Source: Candidatus Nitrospira allomarina
GTDB taxonomy: Bacteria > Nitrospirota > Nitrospiria > Nitrospirales > UBA8639
Assembly (NCBI RefSeq): GCF_032050975.1
Contig: NZ_CP116967.1
Coordinates: forward strand, 1,113,001-1,177,000
Direction: 5' to 3'
DNA length: 64,000 bases
Every line of letters starts with the position of its first letter. Positions within the stretch are counted from its first letter, which is position 1. A program made the translations under genes and the position numbers. Below the pieces are notes generated by a model. The model was not told the origin of the DNA, searched no databases, and saw only the letters and a list, made by a program, of their open reading frames with translations. This document shows, in pieces, positions 8,599 to 19,679 of this stretch.

Positions 8599-9228
8599 AT
8601 GCTCATTCCGATGGTTATTGAACAAACGAATCGTGGTGAACGGTCATATGATATTTACTCACGTCTTTTGAAAGACCGGATCATCTTTATCGGAGCCCCG
8701 ATTGATGATGTGTTCGCGAATGTTGTTATTGCACAGCTGTTGTTCTTGGAATCCGAAGACCCGGAAAAGGACATTCATCTGTATATCAATTCGCCTGGGG
8801 GAAGTGTGACGGCCGGAATGGGAATCTATGATACGATGCAATATGTGAGGTCGCCCATCAACACGATCTGCCTAGGTCAGGCGGCGAGCATGGGAGCCTT
8901 GTTGTTAACCTCAGGGACAAAAGGTAAGCGTTTTGCTCTTCCCAATGCACGCGTGATGATTCATCAACCTATGGGAGGATTTCAGGGCCAAGCGACGGAG
9001 ATTGATATTCATGCCCGCGAGATTTTAAAAATCCGCGAAAAATTGAATGAAATTATGGCCTATCATACAGGGCAGCCTCTGGATAGAATCTCTCAAGATA
9101 CCGAACGGGATTATTTTTTGTCGGGGGAAGAAGCCAAAGCGTACGGGTTAATTGATGAGGTCATCATCCGAAGTCAGGAAAAGGGGCACAAAGACGACCC
9201 CAAGTCAGGTTCAAAAAGTAAGGATTAA
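8599..9228 (+). CDS. clpP: ATP-dependent Clp protease proteolytic subunit
   Basis: 209 residues. The serine-protease triad is visible at its canonical positions: Ser97 (GQAASMGA), His122 (VMIHQPMGG) and Asp171 (ERDYFLS). A GAGGAGGT ribosome-binding site lies 8 bases before the ATG at 8599, which fixes the start 12 codons inside the longer open frame. The N-terminus [20 protein letters not shown] is the short propeptide/N-loop form. It forms the 14-mer chamber fed by ClpX, encoded 20 bases downstream. Confidence 0.98.
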   Translation: MLIPMVIEQTNRGERSYDIYSRLLKDRIIFIGAPIDDVFANVVIAQLLFLESEDPEKDIHLYINSPGGSVTAGMGIYDTMQYVRSPINTICLGQAASMGALLLTSGTKGKRFALPNARVMIHQPMGGFQGQATEIDIHAREILKIREKLNEIMAYHTGQPLDRISQDTERDYFLSGEEAKAYGLIDEVIIRSQEKGHKDDPKSGSKSKD

Positions 9229-9248
9229 GGGCAAAGGAGGCATTTCTT

Positions 9249-10508
9249 ATGGCGAGACAAGCGAAGTCCGAAGCCAATCTTCGTTGCTCCTTCTGTGGCA
9301 AGAACCGTGATCAGGTTCGAAAACTCATTGCGGGTCCGACCGTCTATATTTGTGATGAATGTGTCGGCTTGTGTAATGAAATTATCTCCGAGGATTGGCA
9401 GGAGTCTCGCCAGGAAATTTCGGCGAAACTGTGCAAACCGGTGGATATTCACCAACATCTTGATCAATACATTATCGGCCAGGATCAGGCAAAAAAGGTT
9501 CTCTCGGTAGCCGTTTATAATCATTACAAGCGTATATCAGCAACTGAAATCGGAGATGTTGAACTTCAAAAGGGCAATATTCTTATTGTCGGACCAACCG
9601 GAACAGGAAAAACTCTATTTGCCCAGACCCTAGCCCATTACCTGGATGTACCATTTACCATTGCAGATGCGACGACGCTGACGGAAGCCGGGTATGTCGG
9701 TGAAGACGTTGAAAATATTATCTTAAAACTTCTGCAGGCTGCAGACTATGAAGTTGAGCGTGCAGAACGGGGAATCGTGTATATTGATGAAATTGACAAA
9801 ATCACCCGCAAGGCCGATAGCCCTTCAATTACGAGGGATGTTTCAGGTGAGGGTGTCCAGCAGGCCTTGTTAAAACTCATTGAAGGGACCGTGGCCAATG
9901 TGCCCCCTCAAGGAGGAAGAAAACATCCTCATCAGGAGTTTATTCAAGTCAATACCACTAATATTTTATTTATTTGTGGTGGGGCGTTCGTGGGATTGGA
10001 TTCCATCATTGAGCGGAGGTTGAACCAAAAGCGGATGGGCTTTGGCGCCGATGTGCAGATACGTGGTCAACATCAAATTGGTGACTTATTCTCCAAAGTG
10101 GAACCGGAAGATTTACTGCAATATGGATTGATTCCTGAAATTATCGGTCGTTTGCCGATTGTCGCGGCTCTTGATCAATTGGATGAACCGGCATTGGTCC
10201 GCATTTTAACGGAACCCAAAAACGCCTTGATCAAGCAATATCAGAAGTTATTGTCCTTGGATAAAGTGAAATTAAAGTTTGCCGATGGAGCATTATTGGC
10301 CATTGCCAAAAAAGCCCATCTGCAAAAAACAGGAGCACGTGGACTTCGGGCGGTCTTAGAGTCGGTGATGTTGGACTTGATGTATGAACTGCCGTCCCAG
10401 GCGGAGGTGAAAGAGGTGTTGGTGACCGAAGAATTTATTCACGGCAAAGGTGAGCCCATCAAAGTCTTTGAGCATCAGAAAGGCATCAAGCCTGCGGTCG
10501 GATCTTAA
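9249..10508 (+). CDS. clpX: ATP-dependent Clp protease ATP-binding subunit ClpX
   Basis: 419 residues. N-terminal C4 zinc-binding domain (C13, C16, C35, C38), then an AAA+ unfoldase: Walker A GPTGTGKT, Walker [10 protein letters not shown], pore loop GYVGED, sensor-2 region [10 protein letters not shown]. It recognises tagged substrates and threads them into ClpP. An AAAGGAGG-type site precedes the ATG. Its TAA stop shares the tetranucleotide TTAA (10505-10508) with the stop of convergent topA, and no terminator is visible between them. Confidence 0.98.
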   Translation: MARQAKSEANLRCSFCGKNRDQVRKLIAGPTVYICDECVGLCNEIISEDWQESRQEISAKLCKPVDIHQHLDQYIIGQDQAKKVLSVAVYNHYKRISATEIGDVELQKGNILIVGPTGTGKTLFAQTLAHYLDVPFTIADATTLTEAGYVGEDVENIILKLLQAADYEVERAERGIVYIDEIDKITRKADSPSITRDVSGEGVQQALLKLIEGTVANVPPQGGRKHPHQEFIQVNTTNILFICGGAFVGLDSIIERRLNQKRMGFGADVQIRGQHQIGDLFSKVEPEDLLQYGLIPEIIGRLPIVAALDQLDEPALVRILTEPKNALIKQYQKLLSLDKVKLKFADGALLAIAKKAHLQKTGARGLRAVLESVMLDLMYELPSQAEVKEVLVTEEFIHGKGEPIKVFEHQKGIKPAVGS

Positions 10509-12823
10509 GCTGGTTCCGGGTTTTTCTCCGTTGGTGCCGCTATCTCCTCATATCCGCATTCCGCATTGTGACAGAGAATTCTGCTTCCCGTTTGTTTCCT
10601 GATTTTTTCGATCAAGAATGGAGCCTGACACTGTGGACAGGGACGATTGATGGGTCGATCCCAGATCGCGAAGGTGCAGGTAGGATAATTGCTGCAGGAA
10701 TAAAATGTCTTGCCTTTTTTTGTGCGTTTTTGAACCAGGTCCCCCCCGCAATCCTTGACAGCGCATTTGACGCCCAGCTTTAAGGGTTTGGTGGTTTTAC
10801 ATTCAGGGTATTGAGAGCAGGCGAGGAAATTTCCAAATCGGCCTCTCTTGACCACCATCCCGCTGCCACATTTCGTACAGACTTCATCAGTCGTTTCAAC
10901 TTTTGTCTCCACGACTTGAACGCTTCCGTCCTCATCCTTGGTAAATTCTTTCGTATTTTTGCACTCAGGGTAGCCGGGACAAGCAAGGAAATGACCATTG
11001 CGACCCCATTTGATTACCATCTGCTTGCCACATTTGTCGCAAGGGACTTCCGTGGGCTCTTCCTTGCCTTTGAGATCCTCCATGTTCACTTCAGCGGATT
11101 CCAGATCTTTGATAAACGGGGTATAAAAATCTTTCACCGCGGTGACCCAATCCTTTTCACCTTCTTCGATGCTATCCAGTTCATTTTCCATTCTCGCGGT
11201 GAATTCCACGTCGAACACATCAGGAAAATGGCTCACTAGACGGTCATTGACTAATCTCCCTAATTCCGTTGGTCGTAGGCGCGCCTCCTCCTTTTCCACG
11301 TAATGTCGGTCTTGAATGGTGGAAATAATGGTGGCATAAGTCGAAGGTCGGCCGATCCCTTTTTCTTCCATCTCTCGAATAAGCAAGGCTTCGTTATATC
11401 GAGGTGGAGGTTGAGTGAAATGTTGTTTCGATATGATCCCCTCTTCCGAACCTTCCTGAAGAGTCAGGGATTCCCCGTCTGAAAGATCAGGTAGGGTGAG
11501 GCTGGCGGTCGACATACTCTCCTCGCTGGAAGAAATCCCTTCTGTGGGTTGTTCGATTTCTTCTCGATAGACCCGACGGTAGCCGTCGAATTTTTCAACG
11601 GTTCCACTTGCCCGAAAGGTATACCGTTTCGCCTTGACGTCAACTTGCGTGACGAGATCGAGTCCCTGTGTCATTTGAGAGGCGACGAACCGGTTCCAAA
11701 TCAATTTATAAAGTTTGTACAGGTCAGGCTCTAATAATTCTCGAAGGCTTTCCGGGTCACGTTTGGTAGATGTGGGCCGGATAGCTTCATGTGCTTCCTG
11801 CGCGGCCTTTTGTGTTTTGTACACATTCGGTTGGGCAGAAAGATAGGGTGGTCCAAATGTATCTTGTATGTAACCACGGACGTCGTCCATGGCCTCAGGA
11901 GCGATGCGGGTAGAGTCTGTCCGCATATAGGTGATGAGTCCGACTTGACCCTCTTTTCCAATCTCGATGCCCTCATAAAGGCGTTGTGCCAACATCATGG
12001 TCTTTTTTGCGGGAAAACGCAGTTTTCTGGCACTGTCCTGTTGGAGTCGACTGGTGATAAAGGGGGCCGATGGACTTCGACGTTTTTCTTTTTGATCAAT
12101 GTGTGAAACCGCAAACGAGGCATCTGCTAAATCCTGAAGAATTTGCTCCGTCTCCGCTGCCGTTCGGACGGTGACTCGTTCCCCATCAATCTCATGGAGT
12201 CTGGCTTGAAATGGCGGTGGATGCTGACCGACAAGGGTCGCGGTAATGGACCAGTACTCTTCAGGTTGGAAAGCCTCTCGTTCCGCCTCCCGTTCACAGA
12301 TAACCCGAACCGCAACGGATTGTACTCGCCCCGCACTCAGGCCGCGGCGTACTTTTTTCCATAACAGCGGACTGAGGAGATAACCGACAAGGCGGTCTAA
12401 TACCCGGCGGGCTTGTTGAGCATTCACCTTTTTCATGTCGATGGTGCTGGGTGTTTTTAGTGCCCGTTTCACAGCTGTTTCGGTGATTTCATTCAGAAGA
12501 ACCCGATGAATTTGCTGCCCGTTACCGTTGAGTTCCTCGGCAATATGCCAGGCAATGGCTTCGCCTTCACGGTCGGGGTCAGCCGCCAGGAAAATTTCTT
12601 TGGCTTTTTTTGCGCTGGCTTTGATTTCTTTAAGAATTTTACTTTTTCCACGAATGACGATGTATTGCGGATCGAAATTATGCTCAAGGTCAATCCCGAG
12701 TTTGCTTTTCGGCAGATCCTTGAGATGACCGACTGAGGCAATGACCTGGTAATTACGCCCAAGATACTTGGATAGGGTTTTTGCCTTGGTGGGCGATTCG
12801 ACGATGACGAGTGATCTAGCCAT
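10505..12823 (-). CDS. topA: DNA topoisomerase I
   Basis: 772 residues. Type IA topoisomerase that relaxes negative supercoils. The TOPRIM acidic cluster is ADPDREGEA (81-89), the active-site tyrosine is Tyr299 in [11 protein letters not shown], and the conserved GRPSTYA motif follows further on. After ~590 come several C4 zinc-ribbon modules (for example CDKCGKQMV...[16 protein letters not shown]...[16 protein letters not shown]...CHNAECGY), one of them with altered spacing. It lies 66 bases downstream of dprA on the same strand, the conserved dprA-topA order. Confidence 0.97.
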   Translation of the reverse strand: MARSLVIVESPTKAKTLSKYLGRNYQVIASVGHLKDLPKSKLGIDLEHNFDPQYIVIRGKSKILKEIKASAKKAKEIFLAADPDREGEAIAWHIAEELNGNGQQIHRVLLNEITETAVKRALKTPSTIDMKKVNAQQARRVLDRLVGYLLSPLLWKKVRRGLSAGRVQSVAVRVICEREAEREAFQPEEYWSITATLVGQHPPPFQARLHEIDGERVTVRTAAETEQILQDLADASFAVSHIDQKEKRRSPSAPFITSRLQQDSARKLRFPAKKTMMLAQRLYEGIEIGKEGQVGLITYMRTDSTRIAPEAMDDVRGYIQDTFGPPYLSAQPNVYKTQKAAQEAHEAIRPTSTKRDPESLRELLEPDLYKLYKLIWNRFVASQMTQGLDLVTQVDVKAKRYTFRASGTVEKFDGYRRVYREEIEQPTEGISSSEESMSTASLTLPDLSDGESLTLQEGSEEGIISKQHFTQPPPRYNEALLIREMEEKGIGRPSTYATIISTIQDRHYVEKEEARLRPTELGRLVNDRLVSHFPDVFDVEFTARMENELDSIEEGEKDWVTAVKDFYTPFIKDLESAEVNMEDLKGKEEPTEVPCDKCGKQMVIKWGRNGHFLACPGYPECKNTKEFTKDEDGSVQVVETKVETTDEVCTKCGSGMVVKRGRFGNFLACSQYPECKTTKPLKLGVKCAVKDCGGDLVQKRTKKGKTFYSCSNYPTCTFAIWDRPINRPCPQCQAPFLIEKIRKQTGSRILCHNAECGYEEIAAPTEKNPEPA

Positions 12824-12889
12824 AGACAGTGATGAAAGTCATGAATTATTCACGAGCACATTTCCCACAGGGGAAGGATGAATTGCGTA

Positions 12890-14026
12890 CTATCGAATGC
12901 TCATCCGGAGATATTGCAGCCCCGGTATCTGCTTTATAAGCCCTTTGATCTCCAAAGACAAGAGAATGCTCATGACTTCAGATGGGGCATAGGTGCATTG
13001 AGTGATTAAATCATCTAAGGAAACAGGTTCAAGTGAAAGACAGTCAAATAGATGTTGTTCCTCTGCCCCTAGTGAAGGCGCGGAAGACTGAGGCTGAAGC
13101 GCGCCTTGTTGCTTCTCGAGTTGCTCCCGGAAGGAGGGTTCTAACATAGGAAGAATTTCTTCCACAACATCAAAAGAACTTTCGACTAATTTCGCTCCCT
13201 CTTTAATAAGGCGGTGAGGGCCGCGAGTCAACGTATTGGTCACATTTCCCGGTACGGCAAAGACTTCACGGTTTTGCTCTAAGGCCATCCGAGCGGTAAT
13301 GAGGGACCCACTGCGTGAGGTGGCTTCCGCGACGATCACACCAAGTGAGAGTCCACTAATGATCCGATTACGTTGAGGAAAATGGTAAGAATGTGGAGGG
13401 GTCCCCATGGGAAATTCAGAAAGAACAGCTCCCTGCTGTTCAATGCGTTGTCGTAGCGGACCGTGCTCAGGCGGATAGGTGCGGTTAATGCCGCATCCCA
13501 GGACCGCCAGGGTTCTCCCAGATGTGGCGAGTGCGCCTTCGTGGGCCGCCGCATCAATGCCTCTGGCCAGGCCACTCACAACCGTAAAGCCCAGTGCAGC
13601 TAAATCGCCGCTCAGTTGTCGCGTGAATGTTCGACCGATGTGCGAGCCTTTTCTTGAACCGACTACGGCAAGGGCCTGTTGATCGCGGTCCTGGAGCTGG
13701 CCTGTATACCAGAGTACCGGAGGAGGATCCGTGATGGTTTTTAATCGGGGCGGATAGTGAGCGTCTGCGAGTGTCAGGATAGAGTATCGCCCATCCTGCA
13801 CGGCCTGCAATTCTTTGGCAATGTGATCTTGTGCTTCAGCAGATATGGGTTGATGAAGGGCCCTGGCCAATGATGGAGAAATTTCACCTATTGATACGAG
13901 TGTGTGGGCGTTCAAGGATCGAATGGCTTCTGGTGAGCCGAATCTGTTGATGAGTCTGGTGTAAGTAACAGGGCCAAGTCCTTTGACTGCCAGAAGTTCC
14001 AACCAGCCTTGCAGGGGTGCAGTCAT
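12890..14026 (-). CDS. dprA: DNA-processing protein DprA
   Basis: 378 residues. N-terminal helix-hairpin-helix/SAM-like part (WLELLAVKGLGPVTYTRLIN), then the Rossmann-like DprA core with VVGSRKGSHIGR, GLARGIDAAAHEGAL, LGCGINRTYPPEH and FPQRNRIISGLS. The C-terminal winged helix is at ~315-375. It binds single-stranded DNA and loads RecA during transformation or recombination. It is followed by topA. No other competence genes are in the window. Confidence 0.96.
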   Translation of the reverse strand: MTAPLQGWLELLAVKGLGPVTYTRLINRFGSPEAIRSLNAHTLVSIGEISPSLARALHQPISAEAQDHIAKELQAVQDGRYSILTLADAHYPPRLKTITDPPPVLWYTGQLQDRDQQALAVVGSRKGSHIGRTFTRQLSGDLAALGFTVVSGLARGIDAAAHEGALATSGRTLAVLGCGINRTYPPEHGPLRQRIEQQGAVLSEFPMGTPPHSYHFPQRNRIISGLSLGVIVAEATSRSGSLITARMALEQNREVFAVPGNVTNTLTRGPHRLIKEGAKLVESSFDVVEEILPMLEPSFREQLEKQQGALQPQSSAPSLGAEEQHLFDCLSLEPVSLDDLITQCTYAPSEVMSILLSLEIKGLIKQIPGLQYLRMSIR

Positions 14027-14268
14027 CCAGATCCTTTGTGAGGATGGCGAATACGAGTCCGGAGATCATCGTGAAATGGTCTGCCTGCATGGCTCTCCAA
14101 CCAGAAAACGCTCCGGATTGGACTCCGAAGGATAAAGACCTCCTGATTTTTCCAGGGTTGAAGGAAAAATCTATGTCCCCCTTCCTTTCTCTTCCTGGAG
14201 ACAAGTGCTAGGGATAATGAGAAAGGATCATGGAGGGCATCGTTCATAATTCAATCGTTCTCTCGTGA

Positions 14269-15822
14269 TTAGGATGCGGTGCGGGATTCGGCACGTGACG
14301 TCAATTTTCCTACCACGACGATGTCATATTGCTCAAGGTGGAGTAAAGGATCCGCCTCAAATGATATTGGTTGTTGAAATTCCTGTTCGAGTTGTTCAAT
14401 GCTACTGTGTTCGGTTTCGAAAATGAGCTCAATAACTTTGGGGTTGGCACCAACCACAATTTGTTGTGGTTGTCCACGAGTCATTCCGATGCGCCGGATA
14501 TCCCGAAAAATTTCATACGCCACCGTCATGGTGGATTTGGTGTATCCTCTCCCCTCACAGTCACTACAAATTTCCGACAACGTCCGTAACAGATCTTCGC
14601 GGACACGTTCACGGGAAATCTCGATCAGCCCAAGATCAGAAATGCGGGAGATACGTGTTTGAGCCTTATCGCCCGCTAGGGCGTCCAGGGTGGCCTGATA
14701 CACCTTTTCACGGTTCCGTTCCCGTTCCATGTCAATGAAATCAATGATGATTATGCCCCCAATGCCTCGTAATTTAATCTGATAGCCAATTTCCTTTGCG
14801 GCTTCCAGATTGTTTTTTAAAATGGTTTCTTCCTGGTCGCGTTTTCCCACAAATCGGCCCGTATTGACGTCCACCACCGTCATGGCCTCTGTGTGATCAA
14901 TAACAATGTGTCCTCCGGACTTAAGCCAGACCTTCCGACTCAGGGCTCTGGTAATTTCCAATTCGATCCCGAGGTGATCGAATAATCCTTCCTGCTTCTT
15001 GTCATAGAAATGAACGCGCGCCGCTTGTTCGGGAAGATAGCGACGGACAAAATCTTTCACTTCCTCAAAGTCCGCTTTAGCGTCAATTAATAGTCGATCG
15101 ACTTTTTTGGTGAATAGGTCTCGCACCACCCGGAGCGGGAGGGACAGATCCGTATGCAAAAGGGATGGAGCAGGTTGGCTGTTGGCCGCTTTAAGCGTGT
15201 CTTCCCATAAGGCGCTCAAGAATCTGACGTCTGTTTGCAAATCCTCTTCTGGTACGTCTTCGCACACGGTCCTGACAATGTATCCATATTCGGGTTTCCG
15301 GATACGCCGCATGAGATCTTTCAGCCGATGACGTTCTTCGTCGTTCGTTATTCTTCGCGACACGCCAATATGGTCGACATTGGGCATGAGCACTAAAAAA
15401 CGCCCGGGGAGTGAGACGTACGTGGTAATCCGAGGTCCCTTCGTGCCGATGGGGCCTTTGGAAATTTGGACAAGAAGTTCTTGTCCTTCTGTCAACAGGT
15501 TTTCGATGGGACGTGCGGTTTGGCGTCGAGGGCGCGGCACCTCCTGACTGCGTTCATCCTCTTCACTGTCCACAAGTGTGTCCCCCGGTTCGGTTCCGAC
15601 CGATAGATCAGATACGTGGATAAATGCGGCCCGATCCAGCCCGATATCGACAAAGGCCGCTTGCATACCCGGCAAAACTTTAATGACCTTGCCTTTGTAA
15701 ATGTCCCCGACAAAATCTTTTTTTCTTGGACGGTCGACATACAATTCTGTTACGACACGATTGTCGAGCACGGCAACCCGTGTTTCTTCACGAGTGACAC
15801 TAATCGCAATTTCTACTCCCAT
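14269..15822 (-). CDS. rng: Ribonuclease G (RNase E/G family)
   Basis: 517 residues, the length of RNase G rather than RNase E. An S1 RNA-binding domain comes first (~35-130, DIYKGKVIKVLPGMQAAFVD), here with an acidic insert. The catalytic DNase-I-like domain follows, with metal-binding aspartates in VVDVNTGRFVGKRD and IIIIDFIDM, then the zinc-link CSDCEGRGY. It starts cuts in mRNA and 16S rRNA 5' processing. It lies downstream of the mre-mrd-rodA cluster, a frequent neighbourhood (the old name of rng is cafA, next to mreBCD). Confidence 0.96.
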   Translation of the reverse strand: MGVEIAISVTREETRVAVLDNRVVTELYVDRPRKKDFVGDIYKGKVIKVLPGMQAAFVDIGLDRAAFIHVSDLSVGTEPGDTLVDSEEDERSQEVPRPRRQTARPIENLLTEGQELLVQISKGPIGTKGPRITTYVSLPGRFLVLMPNVDHIGVSRRITNDEERHRLKDLMRRIRKPEYGYIVRTVCEDVPEEDLQTDVRFLSALWEDTLKAANSQPAPSLLHTDLSLPLRVVRDLFTKKVDRLLIDAKADFEEVKDFVRRYLPEQAARVHFYDKKQEGLFDHLGIELEITRALSRKVWLKSGGHIVIDHTEAMTVVDVNTGRFVGKRDQEETILKNNLEAAKEIGYQIKLRGIGGIIIIDFIDMERERNREKVYQATLDALAGDKAQTRISRISDLGLIEISRERVREDLLRTLSEICSDCEGRGYTKSTMTVAYEIFRDIRRIGMTRGQPQQIVVGANPKVIELIFETEHSSIEQLEQEFQQPISFEADPLLHLEQYDIVVVGKLTSRAESRTAS

Positions 15823-16151
15823 AGTGATCTCCCTACATTCTCAGAAGGGACCAGAAGCTATTTTTCGTCAACATTCTTGGTGAAGAGATGTCGCTGAGGT
15901 GGCTGAGCCAATTTGTTGGATCTGCCTGTCCAAATCTGAAATAGCTTTGTGCCCATTCTGTCAATAATTGTAAATGAATATTGTTATGGAACCATTTGAG
16001 AATGGTTCTGTGTGCCCACTTCCTTGTTCCCGCAAGTATGTGAAAAAATCCACGGCTCTGGGACTTTTCCAATTCATATTCTCCGTTGTTTCCCTCTTTG
16101 TGCGATTTCCTGGCCCACGCTATCAAAATTAAGCCATAGGGTACATGATAC
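15823..16151. other. Gap between rodA and rng, no recognisable gene
   Basis: 329 bases. A 97-codon frame on the minus strand spans most of it, but it starts with TTG without a ribosome-binding site and its product has no familiar features. I see no clear terminator or promoter. Confidence 0.4.
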
Positions 16152-17276
16152 CTAAAGGAGTGACAGACGTCTCCGTTTCACGTTGAGCAAGAGTCCCAGA
16201 GCTGTAAGATTCACAACCATGGCGCTGCCTCCATAGCTCATGAGAGGAAGGGGAATGCCCACAACGGGGGCCAGACCGGATGTCATGGCAATATTGACGA
16301 CAACTCCAAAGGCTATCATGGTTACCACTCCGACAGCCAAGAGAGTCCCGACAATGTCTTTGGCTTTCAACGCGATTTCTAAACCCATTAAAAATAAGAG
16401 AATATATAGGGAAAGTAAGACTATTGACCCAATAAAGCCCCATTCCTCTGCGAATACTGCAAACACAAAATCGGTATGGCCCTCAGGAAGAAATTTAAAT
16501 TGGGTTTGGGTTCCCCCATATAATCCCTTTCCCAATAATTGGCCTGAACCGATGGCGATGCGCGATTGAAGCCCGTGATAACCTTTGCCACCAGGATCAG
16601 AATTGGGATCAACAAAGCTGAGAATCCTATCCTGTTGGTACTCATGAAGGGAGCCCCAGACCCCGCCCCAGGCAAAGGGGAACAACATTAGGGCTGCCAG
16701 AATCACAAACCCAAAGGCCTTGGATTTCATGCCTACCGTGAGAATCACCACAAGAAAAATGGCCAGAAAGCCCAAGCTACTTCCCAGGTCAGGTTGCTTG
16801 AGGATAAGCAAAAATCCTGGAAGTACGATCAGTCCAGGTATGATCAATCGACGAACCCAGCCTTCACGGGTGGTGGCCCCATAGTAGGCTGCCAGCATGA
16901 GTAGCAATGGAATCTTAATGAATTCTGAGGGCTGGACCGCAAAGGGGCCGAGAGGAATCCATCGTTGAGAGCCCCTACTGGTTTTCCCGGCGATTAACAC
17001 GATGATAAGTAAGATCAGTCCGATCCCATAGAGCACATATGACAGCCGGGCGAGCTTGTGATAGTCAATACCGACCGCGACCAGAAAGGCTAAGGAACCA
17101 ACCATCATCCATGTGGCCTGCTTGAGATAAATAGGGAATCCGGTCCCCGACTGAGGGTTGGTCACGCTATAAATGGATAGGATGCCCAAAGAGATAATCG
17201 CCATAATGACACCCAGGAAACACCAATCGAAGGTATCCAGTCCGCGGCGATTCACATTGTCGTTCATTAATGACAT
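16152..17276 (-). CDS. rodA: Rod shape-determining protein RodA (SEDS glycosyltransferase)
   Basis: 374 residues with about ten transmembrane segments, the SEDS family of peptidoglycan glycan-chain polymerases. Family motifs are visible: WIPLGPFAVQPSEFIKI, KQPDLGSSLGF, GLYGGTQTQFKFLPEGHTDF and PLPLMSYGGSAM. It polymerises lipid II during elongation together with its transpeptidase partner PBP2, encoded just upstream (41 bases between). It is the last gene of the mreB-mreC-mreD-mrdA-rodA operon. The ATG at 17276 is followed by another at 17267; either could be used. Confidence 0.97.
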   Translation of the reverse strand: MSLMNDNVNRRGLDTFDWCFLGVIMAIISLGILSIYSVTNPQSGTGFPIYLKQATWMMVGSLAFLVAVGIDYHKLARLSYVLYGIGLILLIIVLIAGKTSRGSQRWIPLGPFAVQPSEFIKIPLLLMLAAYYGATTREGWVRRLIIPGLIVLPGFLLILKQPDLGSSLGFLAIFLVVILTVGMKSKAFGFVILAALMLFPFAWGGVWGSLHEYQQDRILSFVDPNSDPGGKGYHGLQSRIAIGSGQLLGKGLYGGTQTQFKFLPEGHTDFVFAVFAEEWGFIGSIVLLSLYILLFLMGLEIALKAKDIVGTLLAVGVVTMIAFGVVVNIAMTSGLAPVVGIPLPLMSYGGSAMVVNLTALGLLLNVKRRRLSLL

Positions 17277-17317
17277 GAGATGCGTTATTCTCCATCCTTA
17301 CGAGAGCAAATTCCTTA

Positions 17318-19150
17318 TCAAAGAGAAGGCTCTTGGGTTGTCTCAAAGCCCATATAGGCTTCGATGATGGTCTTGGCCAAGGGGGCGGACGCTGAGCCTC
17401 CATGCCCCATGTGTTCAACTAATACCGCCACGGCAATCTTCGGGTGTTCGACGGGAGCAAAGGCCACAAACCACGCATGGTCTCGAAATTCTTTTTGAGG
17501 CTCCTTGTTTTTGTCCTTGTCTCCATCCGGTTTCAGGGCGACAACTTGCGCCGTTCCAGTTTTGCCTGCAATGCTCACGAATTCTGATTGCGCCAGTTTG
17601 GCTGTACCCTTCGTGACGACTGCCGCCAATCCTTCCTTGATATGGGCAAACGTTTGGGGAGGAATACCCAATTGTCGAATGGGTGGCTCTGGCTTTTCTT
17701 TGAGTGTGCCGGTTCGCCGAAGTCGAGAGGCTTTGAGCAAACGGGGTTGGACCACTCGTCCATTGGTTGCTACGATGGCCGCAACTTTGGCCATCTGAAT
17801 GGGAGTCACGGTTAAAAACCCTTGTCCAATAGAAATGGAAATGGTTTCGCCAGGATACCATGGTTCCCGTTTGACCCTTTTTTTCCATTCTGAGGATGGA
17901 ACAAGACCCGACCGTTCGGAAGGGAGCGCAATTCCGGTTTTTTCACCTAATCCGAATTGACGAGCATAGGTGGCGATGGGATCAATGCCCAATTGATTGC
18001 CGGCTTTGTAAAAGTAGACATCGCACGATTCCGCGATAGCTTTGGTTAAGTCGACCTGACCGTGGCCTCCCGCCTTCCAATCACGAAAGACTCGCCTTCC
18101 AAAAGGAAAGGTTCCATGGCAGGGTACCATTTCCTGTGCGCTGAGGGTGTGAGTCTCCAAGAGGGCTGCGGCCATAATGATTTTAAATACCGACCCTGGA
18201 GGATATTGCCCTTGAATGGCGCGATTGGTGAGAGGGTGGCGTGTATCCATGAGAAATCGTTGCCAATCCTTGGCACTAATCCCTCCTGAAACATCATTAG
18301 GATTAAACCCGGGTTTACTCGCCAGAGCCAGAACGTCCCCATTCCACGGATCCAGGGCAACAATGGCCCCCGCTTCCTGTCCAAGAAGGTCCTCTGCGAG
18401 GCGCTGAAGTCGAATGTCGATCGTCAGGTACAGGTCATCCCCGGCCAGGGGACGACGAACTGAGAGAGATCGTTTTGGATACCCCAAGGCATCGACTTCA
18501 ATCACTTCCTCTCCGGTTTCTCCAAGAAGATATTCATCAAATGTTCGCTCCACTCCATTTTGCCCAATGATGCGTCCTCCCTGAAGATGGGAAAATTCCG
18601 GGTCTTTAAGCTGTGATTCGGAAATTTCACCCACGTACCCCAGGACGTGCGAGGCGTAATTGTTAAGGGGATAGTGACGCTGATATTCCGGCTGAATTAC
18701 CACACCGGGGAGTTCAAGCCGGTGCGATTCTATGAGTGCCGCCTCTTTTAGCGTAATGTCGGCTTTGATCTTGACTCGGCCTCTTCGGCTTTTTATTGAA
18801 AGTTTATTGGAAATCTCTTGTTGGTCAATATCTATGTAATGGGGTAACTGAGCCAAAAGGGCCTCACGGTCCTGTATGTCTTCCAAAGAAACATACAGTT
18901 GGAAGCTGGGGATATTATTGGCGAGGAGTTCACCATTCCGATCATATAGAAGTCCTCGAGCCGGTTCTAAGACAATGGATCGAGTGCGATTGTCGCGGGC
19001 AAGTTCTTGATAGTGCAATCCGTCTCGCACCTGCAATTGCCAAAGGCGTAACCCCAGCAACACCAATAGCATCAGAAATCCGATTTTGACGAATATTAAC
19101 CGATTTTGAATATCGGCAAGTTCATTAGCCTGGCGGGAAGTGTCCAGCAT
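17318..19150 (-). CDS. mrdA: Penicillin-binding protein 2 (elongasome transpeptidase)
   Basis: 610 residues. One N-terminal membrane anchor (VKIGFLMLLVLLGLRLWQLQ, 21-40), a pedestal/dimerisation domain (~55-230), then the transpeptidase domain. The acylated serine is in PPGSVFK (Ser320, Lys323), the second motif region is AESCDVYF and the KTG motif is AGKTGTAQV. It cross-links peptidoglycan in the periplasm as RodA's partner. It starts 10 bases after the mreD stop. Confidence 0.97.
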   Translation of the reverse strand: MLDTSRQANELADIQNRLIFVKIGFLMLLVLLGLRLWQLQVRDGLHYQELARDNRTRSIVLEPARGLLYDRNGELLANNIPSFQLYVSLEDIQDREALLAQLPHYIDIDQQEISNKLSIKSRRGRVKIKADITLKEAALIESHRLELPGVVIQPEYQRHYPLNNYASHVLGYVGEISESQLKDPEFSHLQGGRIIGQNGVERTFDEYLLGETGEEVIEVDALGYPKRSLSVRRPLAGDDLYLTIDIRLQRLAEDLLGQEAGAIVALDPWNGDVLALASKPGFNPNDVSGGISAKDWQRFLMDTRHPLTNRAIQGQYPPGSVFKIIMAAALLETHTLSAQEMVPCHGTFPFGRRVFRDWKAGGHGQVDLTKAIAESCDVYFYKAGNQLGIDPIATYARQFGLGEKTGIALPSERSGLVPSSEWKKRVKREPWYPGETISISIGQGFLTVTPIQMAKVAAIVATNGRVVQPRLLKASRLRRTGTLKEKPEPPIRQLGIPPQTFAHIKEGLAAVVTKGTAKLAQSEFVSIAGKTGTAQVVALKPDGDKDKNKEPQKEFRDHAWFVAFAPVEHPKIAVAVLVEHMGHGGSASAPLAKTIIEAYMGFETTQEPSL

Positions 19151-19160
19151 TGTGCGGGTC

Positions 19161-19670
19161 TTATCGTGGTCCCCGTCCTAAGTGTACCATACTCAGCGAT
19201 GGGCCAATGTACTTAATAACCCAGAATATTCCTAAGGTCAGGAGGCTATTATAGAGTCCTTGTGGGAGAAGTCGGGAGGAGAGAGCCTGAAAAAGTATCG
19301 GAGCATCTAGAACCGGATATGCCACGACGAGAGAGGCCAATCCGCAACCTACCGACAGGGCAAAGCTGACAAGCAAGATAGCGGGACTGGTGACGGTGGA
19401 AAACGTGTGGGTCGTGACGCCGGCCAGGGCTCCCGCGAGTCCCTTTAAGATCATATTGAGCCCAATACCGCCAGGACTGAATAAATCTTGGAAAAGTCCC
19501 ACCGTCAGTCCGATCCTGAGTCCTTTGTATTCTCCTGAGTGAAATCCTATTACACAGGCTAGAATGAAACATAGGTCAGGGTAAATTCCTTTGGCGGATA
19601 GAAGGGTGCTAAAGGTGGCTTGAGCCAGAACCACTCCAAAGCACAAAAGGATGTCGAGAAAAATAGTCAC
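19161..19670 (-). CDS. mreD: Rod shape-determining protein MreD
   Basis: 169 residues, hydrophobic throughout with about five transmembrane helices, including the N-terminal FLDILLCFGVVLAQATFSTLL and the typical DLFSPGGIGLNMILKGLAGA segment. It is an inner-membrane part of the elongasome, between MreC and the synthases. It is assigned partly from its place between mreC (9 bases) and mrdA. Confidence 0.92.
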   Translation of the reverse strand: MTIFLDILLCFGVVLAQATFSTLLSAKGIYPDLCFILACVIGFHSGEYKGLRIGLTVGLFQDLFSPGGIGLNMILKGLAGALAGVTTHTFSTVTSPAILLVSFALSVGCGLASLVVAYPVLDAPILFQALSSRLLPQGLYNSLLTLGIFWVIKYIGPSLSMVHLGRGPR

Positions 19671-19679
19671 GAGATTATA

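Noticed and set aside
15833-16126. 97-codon frame between rodA and rng
   Set aside because: TTG start, no ribosome-binding site, and composition unlike a real protein.
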